Below are positions 35,187-47,800 of a stretch of 64,000 nucleotides of DNA, in pieces. The first letter of the stretch is position 1. Every line of letters begins with the position of its first letter. The notes under the pieces are model-generated. The model was not told the origin of the DNA, ran no database searches, and saw only the letters and a program-made list of their open reading frames with translations. This DNA is from Owenia fusiformis (taxonomy: Eukaryota > Annelida > Polychaeta > Sabellida > Oweniidae). Where the stretch lies: positions 7,080,366 to 7,144,365 of the forward strand of contig CAIIXF020000008.1 in assembly GCA_903813345.2 (NCBI GenBank), read 5' to 3'. Position numbers and translations under genes: made by a program.

Positions 35187-36110
35187 TTACTCACTTAATA
35201 CATCAGCTGCATTGATGGACTCATCAGCATCATTGATGTTCTCATTTGCTTTACCAAGTGCTTCAGCAGCAATCTGATCAGCAAGTATGTCAATCAGCTC
35301 ATTTGGTATAATGGGCTGAGATGACCAACTAGGTTGCAGCCCTTCGTTGGTCTCCTTCCACCCATGAGCATTGGGATTTTCAATATCTGGTTTTGCTATA
35401 TATGAGCACTCTTCCATATGTAGGTTTGGTAGTTTGCACGACGTGCATGTTGCATTAGGGAATCTTTGCATGGTGGCAAAAGGGATAAGTCTGTCCCTTC
35501 ATATGATATTGTCACATTTGATTTGGGGGTGTACCACTGTTGGAACAGAGAACAACGTAACTTGTTAATATTCCTTAGCTTAGTTTTTTTTGTCATACAT
35601 AAGACATACGAAATGTTCAAGCTTATCCATCTGTTCTTTGGTTAACTCTAAAGTTGTTCCTAGAGAAATGAACAGGTGCAGGAATACTTTCTCACTTTTC
35701 ATGAGGCACAGCAGTAGGAGTTTGCCTTTGCGAACAAAGGCACTGAGTCACAACCAGTAAACGCATGGAATCCTGGAAGGGCCTCATAGAGGTCAGATGA
35801 AAGGGATGCTGCAATTGCATGTATATCTAGAATTCTCCTTTTGTCACTTGTTCCAACATTCATCAGTAAGTTCTGTTTTATGTGACTCGAATATTTCATC
35901 AGGAGTAGTAAAACATCTGTATCAACAGAACGAACAACTAGTGGTTTATCAGAGTGTCCAGCAGAATAGATAGTATGGAGGATGACTTTGGTGTCTGTTT
36001 AATCACTTACCTGAATTAATCACTTACCTAAATTAATCACTTACCTGCACCTATCAAAATCACTAACCTGCACCTTTCACTTCTTCAATAATATCTGCAA
36101 TAACCTCAAT
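35187..36110 (-). pseudogene. Decayed transposon ORF (GFHAFTGCD family)
   Basis: Minus-strand fragments in different frames follow one another: a part with SVDTDVLLLL and EALPGFHAFTGCDSVPLF near 35930-35740, a part with EHFVCLMYDK near 35600, LPPCKDSLMQHARRANYQ near 35500-35420, and a last part ending at 35187. This order, with DTDV, LPGFHAFTGCD, an LF-x-LPP block and a late HGW motif, recurs in many unannotated repeat-encoded proteins of invertebrates. At least two frameshifts and one in-frame stop break it. The spaced acidic residues (DT, DTD, GCD) recall FEN1/XPG-type PIN nucleases, which is only an inference. An upstream coding piece near 36110-36063 may join through a short intron. Confidence 0.6.
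35999..36078 (-). repeat. Short tandem repeat made of splice-donor-like units
   Basis: On the minus strand the motif AGGTAAGTGATTAAT is repeated three times, preceded by GGTGCAGGTTAGTGATT and followed by AAACAG. Each unit boundary reads AG|GT. It lies where a short intron is needed to keep the transposon ORF open. Confidence 0.6.
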
Positions 36111-37632
36111 CTGTTATGTCACCTATGGGTGCTTCTATACAATTTGCACAGAAGGAAAATTATGAAAAAATTCATCAATAAAGAAACACAGTATTACATA
36201 ATATGTTAGTGAATATAATTAGCATTTTCCATTTATTTGTAGGTATATAAATACTTTTAAACGTTCAATATGAAAAAGAAACGTTATTAACATTTTGTTA
36301 GTCATAATTGCTAAATTTGATACAAAAAATAAATTATTTTTACATCTTATTTAGTTAATAACATGAATTCTTAGATTATGGATGTTGACATCATTACAGC
36401 AATAAAGTTTTAACTTACCTAAATGGAATATCTTATATGTACACGTGTTAACTGTGTTGATATACAGGTAGTTGATACTGATAGTGCCTTATTAAATAAG
36501 ATGGTTGGTTTTTGTTACCTGAATGTACCACGCCCACTATACACAGTTGTTAACATTAAAAATCAATCTTGAGATGGCAACATTGACTTACAGATGATTT
36601 CAACCATGCTTACTTATAAACAACGACCTAAATATGTTTTCAAACTTACTGTGCAATATGAAATCATTGGTGGTGGATCTATCAAAATGTTTGCACTTTT
36701 TTGCACATAAGTTGTGATGCTATGGCAACGATTTCACCAAACATGATCAAACTTGCTGTATCAATTAACTACATACACATACATACTCCCTGAAAGTATG
36801 AATGTGATAGGAGGTAGATAACAGAAGTTACTTAGGATTGTTACCTGAAAGTGCCACGCCCACTTTTGAGTATTGTGAATGGTAGTGGCAAAATATGACT
36901 ACGGACTAGAGTCGTAGATTTCATTAAACTAATCTTTGTAATCATGTTGTCTTGTTGAAAACTCCTTAAATATGTTTTTAAAGTCAACTTTATGTCAGTT
37001 GGTCCAATCTGAAGAGATAAGCAGTCATTTACCTTTTAAAGATCTGATGGATTTATTTGAAATATTTACAGTTTTTCGCACTTAAGTTTTGTTGCCATGG
37101 CAACCACTTGACCAATCATGATTAGATTTGTTATGGTAACTAGTTATACATAGATACATGATCCCTAGAAATATTAATGTGATTGGAGGGATATCACAGA
37201 AATTATTAATGCTTATTCTAGTACCCCTTCATAAAAGTAGCCAGGGGGTATAAATGGCAATAATTCGAAGAGGCTGAAAAACTAGACCCTATTATTTTCA
37301 AAATCAATGAGAAATGATATACAACACATAATTAACATAATTCGAAAAATGCAATACCGTAAGCTAAAAATTGGTCTGAGCTCATCCAGTATATATATTC
37401 TGTACATAACGTGTATATGAGGTCATTATCAACTATGTGTATATATGCATCGTTGTAGATATCTGATTGAACTTTGAATTTTGTAGATAAACACAGCACA
37501 TTAACTACCAGTAAAGCTACATTGTCTTGACCAGGACTACATGGATCTGTAATGACTCTAGAAGAGAGGGGAGATGTAATGTAACGACCCTTGATAGCAA
37601 GTTTCTACTACAGTCCAGCTGTAGTGGCTTAA

Positions 37633-37704
37633 GCCTTTATAGCTCAGTCGGTAGAGCATCAGACTTCGGCTCCAAGGGTCCTTGGTTCGATTCCCACGCG
37701 GGGA
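37633..37704 (+). pseudogene. tRNA-Lys-like fragment, probably tRNA pseudogene or SINE head
   Basis: It has an intact A-box region (TAGCTCAGTCGGTAGAGCA) and B-box (GGTTCGATTCC), which read like a tRNA-Lys gene. The anticodon stem is mispaired, the T-stem is imperfect, and the 3' acceptor strand does not match GCCTTTA. A functional tRNA is therefore unlikely. A partial inverted copy of its 3' half lies at about 37761-37785. Confidence 0.65.
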
Positions 37705-38851
37705 ATTGAATGTAGCACACTTTCTTTCAATTTCTTCATCAATTGCCCCATACATGCATATTGGAATCAAACCAAGGACCCTTGGCCTTCTCTTGAGGTT
37801 TGTTGTCAGAAGGGGGAGGGCGTTGGGGGGCGTTGGGGGCAACCGCCCCCCACCCCCCCCTTTCCAAGATTTTTTAAATTTGAAACCCAGCCTAGAATTG
37901 AAAGCTCTAGAGCTAAAGCAAAATGTATATTAAGTAAAAGTCAATTTTTCTAAAAGCGGGAAACGGGAGTTTCTTTCATGTTGTACGAACATCACATTGG
38001 CGTCGAAAGAGGGGCAACCGCCTCCCCCCTTGTTTTTATTATTGTGAATGTTGTGCTGAGATATGTTCGGAATGAAACAGAAAGGGTCTTTTTAAAATCT
38101 TCTGAGGGCATACCCCCGATCTCCCAGATTGTGCTTCATGCGGCGCGCTTCACGAATGGACCCATCCATTCCCAAAAGTCACCCCACCCCATCCCTTGGC
38201 AAATCCTTCTGATGCCCTTACAATACTATATACAAAGTGAGCACTATCAATCTTCATCATTCAGTTATTAGACTATTGTATTAGATATTAGATAGATGGT
38301 GCTGACTGTACAAATATCTTGTTGACTTCTTCTTCCTTTTGGTGAGACTTACATCTCTAATGTACGTGTTACATTCAAAAGATATACATCGGCTATAGTT
38401 TACTCTACCGAGCAGACAGAGGTCCTTGTGCCTGTGTGTTCAGTAGACTCTACATCTAAAGTCTAAATCTCTGATCTTTTTACTTCTATTTAAGAAAGTT
38501 ACAAAAATACGAACAAAATGATTTCATAATTTCCGGATCAAAAAATATAAATTTGAGATAAATTATGTTCTTTCAGCACATTAATTGGAAAAAATAGTAT
38601 ATCTCAATATATATTGAATAACTTGAGAAAAAAATAACACTTATTTGGGAAAATATATGCTCAATGATACGAATAATGTTTTCAGGTTTTGCGAACATAT
38701 CGAATCCACATATAAACTGTACGCTCGTACTTTCGCTGTAGCAAAAGCGGCCATATTTGATTTAAACTTTTAAGTTTATTTCAGGTTTTTGCAATGAATA
38801 CGCTGATATCCTCATAAAACTCGATCTTATATATTGCCAAGCTGGTTTATT

Positions 38852-41800
38852 ATGCCACCTAAGACACGTTTGTCGACGAAGGATCCTTCTTCCCGAAGGA
38901 AAACTCGTGCAAAAACAACAGGTAATAGATCTATATTGCTCATTCCCTAAAAACTGAAAGAGGCTGGAGTGAGAAGTGGTCTACCTTTTTTATTTACCTA
39001 ATTTCAGCTTGTTTTGACGCTTATACTGGATCTATCAATGGTTTTCAATGGAAAAGTATGCTTGTCTCTGTAATAAACATGAAAGGTTCAAAATGAGCAT
39101 TGCCTCACTTCCTTTTTTGATCGTCAAACTTTGATATTGGTTTAGGCTACTTTGTTTTCACCCAATGTCCAGTGGCGTTCATTGATAATGCCGCAAAGAT
39201 GTAAATCCACAAAAATAACCAAAGCTTCTCAAGTATTGAACCTTCAATCAGTTAGTTCTTGTGATCTCACGCTTGACAATGAGAGTTAGACAGTCTATGT
39301 CAGATGACCTCATGCAAGAAAACTGTTGCATGTAGCAGATTTATCATTACCAAGTGCAAGTTTAGAGTACGGTAATCATCGCATATGAAATGGTTTCTTG
39401 TATAAGTCCATTAGGAAGCATTCATGAAGTAAATGAGGAACAGACTTAATGTGCGAAGTGTATGACTTCCAGCTTCACGTTACACATGATCGTCTCTAAA
39501 TTTAGAGCACCTAAGATGTTCAAAGAAATTCTGACTGCCATCTATGACTTCAGTCAGACTTTCTTGCGAGTTAAACAAACCTAAAAAGAAGACTAAAACC
39601 TTACAGTCTACATCTTTCAAATTTGCACAAAGAGTGCACTAATGCACAATAGAAGAGTGAAGAGAATATTTTGTTTGTAAAATGTATGAAAAATGAGAAA
39701 ATTCAGTGACTTACTTTTAAAAAGTACACAGTTAAGGAATTCACTTTATTTCCTCATTTTTACACAACTTATAGAAAAGTTATTCACTGCACTGTTTTAG
39801 GTACCTTAGTGCACTCTTTGTGCAAATGTGAAAGATGTAGAAATGTATATGAACATGCCTAACCATCGACAATGTACAGTGACAAAATATATGGGTGTAC
39901 ACTTTAGCTGTTTGAAGCAAAAAAATTGTGATGTAGGTTTTAAAAGATTTATCTAAGGAATATAATGAAGTATTTAATTTTTAATTTTATGTGCATGCTC
40001 TTGGCAATACTTTTAATTTTCTTATTACGTTAACAAATTCTCGAGCAGAGCATGAGTTTTTCTAGGTATTTCCACCCACATCCATGTGAATATAACCAAC
40101 ATTTTCCAACTGGTCAATTATGTTGATGGAATTACCTAGAAAAACTTCAAGCACTGCTCCAGTATCTACTAACGGAATAAAAAATAAGTCTTGCCAAGAG
40201 CATGCACATGAAATCAAAAATGAAATACTTCATCAAATTCCTTAGATAAATCTTTTAAAACCTACACCATAATTTTTGCATAACATACAGCTAAAGTGTA
40301 CACCCGCAGATTTTGTCAATGTACATTGTTGATGGCTATAGGTGTGATGAAACAAGTTGTTTATTCCTGAAAATAACATGTGACTCCAATGATGACTGCA
40401 TTAAGTTCAGAATGTACTCACCTCCCCAAAGTTGATACATAAAAGTTGATTTCGTATTTTATTGTTTCCTGAATTGGAGTTCATTTTAAAAGTCAAAAAG
40501 TATATCACTTGGAACCAGGTTGGGGGAGATTTCCAATGATGATTGTTTGTACTGGCACATTCGATTATCAATTTTATTAAGAGGTCTCATTTGCCATTGA
40601 AATTGATCTCTGAATGTTAGTTGTTGGTTTATGATTATTTTCTACAAATAATGGAGTAACTAAAATATTATTACCATAGTTTAGAAAAAAATGAGCTTCG
40701 ACATAAAAAACGGTCTTATCACTATCACTAAAATTAGAATTGTGCTACAGAGCCAAAAATGTGCCCAAAATTAAGAGGAAAATATGCTAAATTCCAAAAA
40801 AATCTGTGATAAGACCCCTTTTCCCATGGCCTGGCTCAAATTATGTTCATGAATACCAAGCCAATACCAAAGAATTATGGGAGCTACTCACTTCTTCTGA
40901 CTTAGAACTTTAGGTATTATCAGTGCTGCCATCTTTTGAAGTCTCTCTGGTCTTGTGAAATATATTTTTTATGAGAAGAATTTTTAATTTATGAAGAAAT
41001 ATATTGCCAACACTGAAACATTTGAGCCTACTTTGTATTAATTGCTGTACAAACATGTGTCACTCTCCCGAGTTTTCTCTCACCACAAAAATGCATTAAT
41101 TTTGGGAGAAATAGTTTGGAATTCAGTGTGACATATTATATATATTCAACTTTATTTTTCAGAATCATTAAAAGACGAGAGATCTGGAGAGAATGCTGAT
41201 ATTGTTCTACTGTCAACCTCCCCATTGCTGGCAAAGAGAGAAAATATTTCAGACGTGAGAGCTGAGAGGCATTGCTTACAAGAAAGGAAACTGAAGAAAG
41301 AAAAGGAGGAGATAGACTCTATTCCAAAAAATGTTGTTCCAGAGACATTTTCCCCAAAATCTGTTGGATCCATGAAAAGGTAAATATAATTTTATACATT
41401 GTGTATAGTATTGGGAGTACTTTGGGGTCAATTGCCACTGTGGTACTTTCTGTAAAAACAAAGAAGTATTTTAATATTCAAGAAATTGCCAAATGTGTAT
41501 TACATGTATTTTTGTTTTGTGTAAATAGATTAGGCTATCTCAAGATGTAATCTCCCTCACTCATATATAAAACATTAATAGTTTTTTCAACAAGACATTT
41601 GTTTCATCAATTTTAGGCTATTTACATTTTGGGCTATTTGCTCATCATTTGAAGCTAATATTCAAACTAATATCCTGATTCTGCTAATTTAGTTTCCATG
41701 AAGTTTAGTGGGTTCAAAGAGTGGTTTATCCTTGGACATTGGACCACTGTTCCATCCTAAAGTATTCACGCAATAATCTTCCACTAGCTTAACATCTAAT

Positions 41801-44800
41801 ATCGCTGGGAAGCAAAGAACAGGGACCAATGATTCGTGGTGCTCCTTATAGTGGATCGCTCTTTGACAATGAGCTACGATGTGCGATTTAAAGTCATCCA
41901 AGCGGTCACCATAGAAATCAATGTCAAGACGCAGACCTTTCTCACATCTTGCAGGCGTGCCTGTACTGAGTGCTATAGTTGCCTTGTTGACTGGGTTGTC
42001 TGTGTAGGTCACATACACCCATGACTGGTTCAAGATATGGCTTATATTAGTCTCGACCCCCTTCACTGTATCAAACACCTCCCAGAAACTCACAATGCGT
42101 TTGTCAGGAAACAGTTGCTCGCATGTCTCGGGATCATGCATAATGTCAAGGAATTTGTCATGGGCTATCAGTTGAGTGTTTTTAACACCACTCCAGACAA
42201 TAGGTGTCAGGTTTGTAGCCCTGAAAGTAGACCAGCGACGCTTTCCAATATCGTGTAAACCTCCAGGGTCTTCCATTAACCTCATGGAGTAAATGTTTTC
42301 CAACTTTGGACTGTTTGCTTTGATTTTGTCCATAGTGTAGCCTCTCAAAAGTTCATGCACTTCTGGGGGTTTAACGTCATCCTTAACACGGTCTTCACAG
42401 ATCACAACTGTGTGACCACCATCTACAGTCAGGTACTGCATGTATGCCAGGAGTTTCCTATGCATCTCTGCCACATAACATTTATAGCTATGGTTCGCCA
42501 AATACTTTGGGAAGTACTCATTGAGGGAGTCCATGCCTTCGTTTAAGTTTGGCTGGATTGCCATGACGGCTCCATGGTCTTCAATCTGAGCTTCACGAAT
42601 GATAACATCATCTAATGTTCCTGAGACCAGACACCTTTTTGCAATGGCAAAAGCTATTTCCTTACATTTTGACGAGTTTGATATTGCCGTCCCAACCCTG
42701 CAGATGGGAGAGATTTTATTAATTGAATGCCGTAACATCTGCATTGTGTTCCAGTAGTTTTCACAGTTGCTTATAATTGTGTTCAGTTTAGTGTTATCTC
42801 TCTTGCTACACACTAGTTTATTGCGTGCAGTTTGTAATGTGATCATGGAATGTGCAGTCTTCAAACAGTGTGAATGTCAGTTGAATGTTGTTGATTTTTA
42901 CCATTGAATGTAATGTAAACATATTCACTCAGTCTTTCACATTACCTTTAAAAATCAACATACCTGTTTATATGCCAGTCTCCCACTAGACATGTTTACA
43001 TGTGGTTGTGTGTCAGATTGAGTGCTAGCAAATAAATGAAGTACAGGGTGACCTAGCATTGATATTTATGCCTGGATTGAGTCTGCTTCCAGTGAGGTCA
43101 GAGTTACCTGTAAGTTTTTTTCTATAAATGTTACAAACAGCTATCATCTTTGATTTAATGTTGTACTTAAAAATACATTTGTATCTTCCTACTTTTCATT
43201 TCATGATTGTGTAATATTGACTTACCTTTTAGTTGAACATGGCTTTTGAAACATGTTGAGTTAAAAAGTAAGTCAGTTTTACATAATCATGAAATGAATA
43301 AGTCTGAAGATACAATTGGTCAGAAGGTATTAAAACCTGCTTGAAACTGTGGCACATTGTATGGTCTATTCCACACACTACAAGACTTTAGCCTTTAAGC
43401 TGGTCTAAATAATGAAAAACATTCTTTTTTTGGAAAGCTCCTTGTTCACCCTTTCTATTTTGTATATATTAAACTTCGAATAAAAAGCTTTTAAATGAAA
43501 AAATGTTATGCAGTCCAAGCAGGAGACTCTCAGAAGGTCAAGAATGAAGCCCTAAAATAAACAACAATAAAAACTTTTTTTAATGAAAAAATGTTGATTA
43601 TGCAATCTGCATATTGTAGTATGCCAGAAACGGAGCAGTCAAAGCAGGAGACTCCCAGAAGGTCAAGGATGAAGTCCATGTTGAAGGAGGAAATGATGAC
43701 ATCCTACAGGTCTGACCATGATACTGAGATACGCTGGGACTGCAATTCTCCAGAAGCATTGAGACATATACAGTTCTGTAAGTAACACCCCCCTCCCTTT
43801 GCATCCACTAGAAAGACTATTGATCTGTGATCTTTCCAGCACTGAAACACTGGTGGGTGATGTATCCACTTGAGATTTGAAAATAGGCTACCACCCACTT
43901 GAAGTGCAATTTATGCCCACTTGAAAAAAAATTGGTATATTTTAAAAATCTTTGGTCAGAATTGTGGTGCTTGAGAGCACTGTATTTTGTGTTTGCAGAT
44001 AATAATAATATTTTTGAGACATGTGTTTCAGACAGTATTCTTATACTTAATGATGAAGTTAAATCAATTTCGATTGCACTCTACTTTTACCATTATAGTG
44101 AGCCAGAGCAAGCTGTCAGAACAAAGTGAGGAGATATCCAACATAGCCAAAGCATTGGCTGGAGAGGTAAGAAATAACTACACATTAAACTGGCTGAAAC
44201 TCTAACTCATCATAAATACGATTTTTGCCACATCAAATATCAATATACAGTATAACCTGTTGAGAAAACATTTGTTTCCTCAAAAATTTGAGGTGTTCCA
44301 CTTTCAGAGGTTCATTGATTAAGTATATCAGTATATAGTTAATGGTTATTGGGAGCTTACATGGTTTGGAAATTATACTACTAATAAACTTGTTCCACTC
44401 ATAGAAGTATTCTACTTAACAGGTTTTACTGTAGCGTGTAATAATTTCTAAAGTTAAGACGGTTAGTTTGTCCCCGTTGAATCTTCTCTCAACAAAATAC
44501 CTTTCTGTCTGTGTTATGATGATCTCAATGTTTGAATCATTACAAATGCCAAAATGTTTGTAGGTCTATACAACCTTTGTAAAAACTTCCCTGTTTGTCG
44601 TGTCACTGTACCTCTTCTCTCAAAATATTGATTACTGATATATGTTTCCTGACATATCTTTTTGTATTTCACTTTGATTTTCTTATTTATATTTAGTACT
44701 ATGTATGTTTAGTAACTTATAATGATCTATAATGGAGTTCTTACATAGTCAATATTACCTAGATGTCTGCATAGGCCCTGTCCATTAATCTGTAAGACAC

Positions 44801-47800
44801 TTATACATGTTATATCAAGTTATATGAGTAATATCAGACTTTAATTGCTTCTAACATACATATCTTTTATTGGCTCAATAATCATGTCATATTTAAATGA
44901 CATATCAGTCACTACAGTGTACATCAACTACAATTGCTTAGACCAATCAAGTACTCAAGCGCTCACTATACCACTACTTCTAGCTTCTATATGGGGTTTG
45001 ATGAATGTTAAGATTGTTGATACAAACTCAACTTAAAAAAACATGCATGGCCAAATTACAGATTTTCTCACGTGTAATCTTAAAATTACACAAGTGACGC
45101 ATGTAATCTTAAAACTACACAAGTGACATGTGTTATATCTTCAAACCACACAAGTGACATCTTTCAAATGTCAGTACAACTTTTCCATCTTGTTCCCTAC
45201 TTATGTAAACTACAGAAATGCATAATACATAGAAATAAATATATTCCATCAGACAATGTTAGCCTATGTTACAGATTATATTCTTTTGTTGTTCAGACTG
45301 GGGACAGTACAGATGAGGAGACTGACATTCTTGGTCTGTTTCTGGCCAAGAGGGCACTGACTCCTAACTCAAGCAAGTCTCATCACACCAAGGCCCCCTA
45401 TAGAAGGATAACAAGGTATTCAGCAAGTACTTGTTTTATTTCAAACCTATGCATAAATTTTCAAATTGAAAAACAAAAGCAGTTGATGTTCAGCAGTTGG
45501 TGACTGTAACAAATGGCAGGTGGTGACATTTTTCATGTTAATGCCATATATTCATGTTAATTTACCTTTTCATAGATTCAATACTTGTGTTATGATAAAT
45601 ATTGATGTATTGCTTTGAATTTGAAAAGTTTGTGTGTGTGCCATATATGGAATCTAATGGAATCTAATTGTAGCTGCAAGAGTAAATGTTGCGTATATTT
45701 TATCATGAGTGGATGTGTATATTTCAGAGGTCAGAAGAAGGCCAAACCTGGTGAAATGATGTCCAGCGACCTGCTTCGTCAGTTACAAGACATGATACAA
45801 CAGAGTAAGTGGAAGATGTGTTTTAGTTCTCTTTTATCAGTTTATCTTATTGGTAGGGATGCAGTTCTGATTTGATCTTAATTAAGAGAATTCTTGAACA
45901 GTGCATTTTCCACTGCATATGTGCAACTGCTACTGACAGTTAAAAAAAAATTCTAAAGGATGATATAGATATTACAAGGTAGATTCATTCACTAAATATT
46001 TGAAAGTATGAATACCTGGAATATAATATATGATGTCATTTACCTCTGTTAATAAGGGCACAGTGGAAAAACATCTTTTTAATGAGACGTTCATTATTTG
46101 TATTTTCAGCAAGCGAATCTGAAGGTGAAGCAATGGACCAAGCAAATCTGGAAAGGTATTTTCATTAAGCTTGTATTTTGGCATTCACTGTGCCTTAGAC
46201 ATAATGTGTAGTATGCCCTACAGTTTGTTAAGTATGGGCTATCTTTATTTGTTCTTTTGGCTTTAATCACTGTCTTATTTTACACTAAGTTCCCAACACA
46301 AACTCTTTGTTTAATGGATGGGGCTTAGACTGAACAACTAGCTATACAACCATTTATTATAAAAGTAAATTGAGGAAATAGAATTTCATTCTGCGTTTTC
46401 AGTAACTTAAACAAATTCAGTAGAAAAGCAAAGTTAATGAATTCGTAAACTACAGTTTTTATGGGATTTAAGATTAATTTAGTTTGTTGTTTCTTCACAA
46501 ATGATTTAAAATGACTGTTTTGTAGCAATGTTGGTTGGTTTCTCCTGTATTAATTACCAATACTGTCCACGCTTGAGAAGATACCAATTTTGTCTACTCA
46601 TTTCTTCCTGTCCGTACCATTCCCTATTTTAGCGATTTTATAAGGTTGAAGTCAAGTTATGAAGTTGTTTACATTGGTCTCTCTGTTTCCATTTTGCCTG
46701 CTCATACCAATAATGTTGATTAAATCTTTGCCTGTAGGTTATCTCAGAGGATTCGGCGGACCAGTGAGAACATGGACTCCCTGGTTGGGAAAGGAGGTGC
46801 AGGTATCAGCCCAAGCTCTCAGAGAAAGACAAAAAGTTACAGCTACTCGGATGCAGTGTTACATACCAGCATTGAAGAGCAAGCTGACACCTCATTGGCT
46901 GATGATGATTGGGGAGATGATGACTTATTCAATGATGATTCTTTCCTAATCAGAGCTACCCAGGAACTGTTTGATACAACCACCCAAAAATTCAAAACAC
47001 CAAGACCATTAAAACGAAGGACAGCCAGCACGCCAGAGGCAAGCAAACCAAGAGTAAAGAGTACCAGGTATACATTCACCCTGGATAACTCCCCAGCACC
47101 TGTATTGAACCTGACAAACCATAAACAAAACTCTGAAAAAGATGAAACAAATATAAATCAAAGTGCTCTTAATACTACAAATTTTACCCCACTATCAGGA
47201 ACCAAGACTTCAAATGCAGCCATACCTAGTTCGAAAAACTGTACAATTACCAGGCCTTCATCCACAATAGTGCAATCTAAACCTTTAACAAAAGTTAGTA
47301 CCGCAACAAAAGCACCAAGCAGGGACCTGGTACACAAAAGTAGGGGTAACCATAGTAACCAGGTTAGTTGTACTACTACATCTGCTGTGACCGCTAAATC
47401 CAACAGTATGGCAGCCACCTCGTGGAGTAAGCTACAAGCTTTTAAAAATTCACCAAATAATGGCCCATCTGTCTCGACCACAATTAAACAAGGAGCTAGA
47501 GCACAGCCTTCACATACTTTAACCTCTGTGCCCAACAAAGCATCTCCACGGTTCCCTACAAACCCACCCAGATCTACACCCCAGTCCGCATGTAGGACAT
47601 CACTGAGGCTTAACCAGGCTAACAAGGCAAATCTAACCCTCAAATCAGACAAGATACAACACCCCAATACAGCAAACACTATGAATAAGGAACCTCAGAA
47701 AACTACACTAAAACCCACACTCCACGTAGTTCAAGATGGGAAGAATGAGAGTAAAGACTCTTTGTGGAATGACAGTCTAACTGATGACTTGTTGTGCCAG

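Larger units (their letters stand above)
33464..37389 (-). mobile_element. 3.9-kb DNA transposon with about 0.7-kb terminal inverted repeats
   Basis: The left end CTGGATGAGCTCAGACCAA is inverted at the right end, and the inversion continues with few mismatches for about 0.7 kb (33464-34150 against about 36700-37389). TA flanks both ends (33462-33463, 37390-37391). The long TIRs contain repeated sub-blocks such as CCACGCCCACT and GTTGCCATGGCAAC. Between the TIRs lie a decayed minus-strand ORF (35187-36110) and a nested hAT MITE. The TA duplication fits several DNA-transposon superfamilies, so I do not assign one. Confidence 0.8.

Noticed and set aside
37633-37704. Functional tRNA gene
   Set aside because: A and B boxes are good, but the anticodon stem, T-stem and acceptor stem do not pair.
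37682-38271. Plus-strand ORFs of 83 and 97 codons
   Set aside because: They are low-complexity and run over C-rich repetitive sequence; no homologous pattern recognised.
47158-47679. 173-codon minus-strand ORF
   Set aside because: It is the antisense shadow of ETAA1 exon 8, whose frame is supported by splice phases and motifs.
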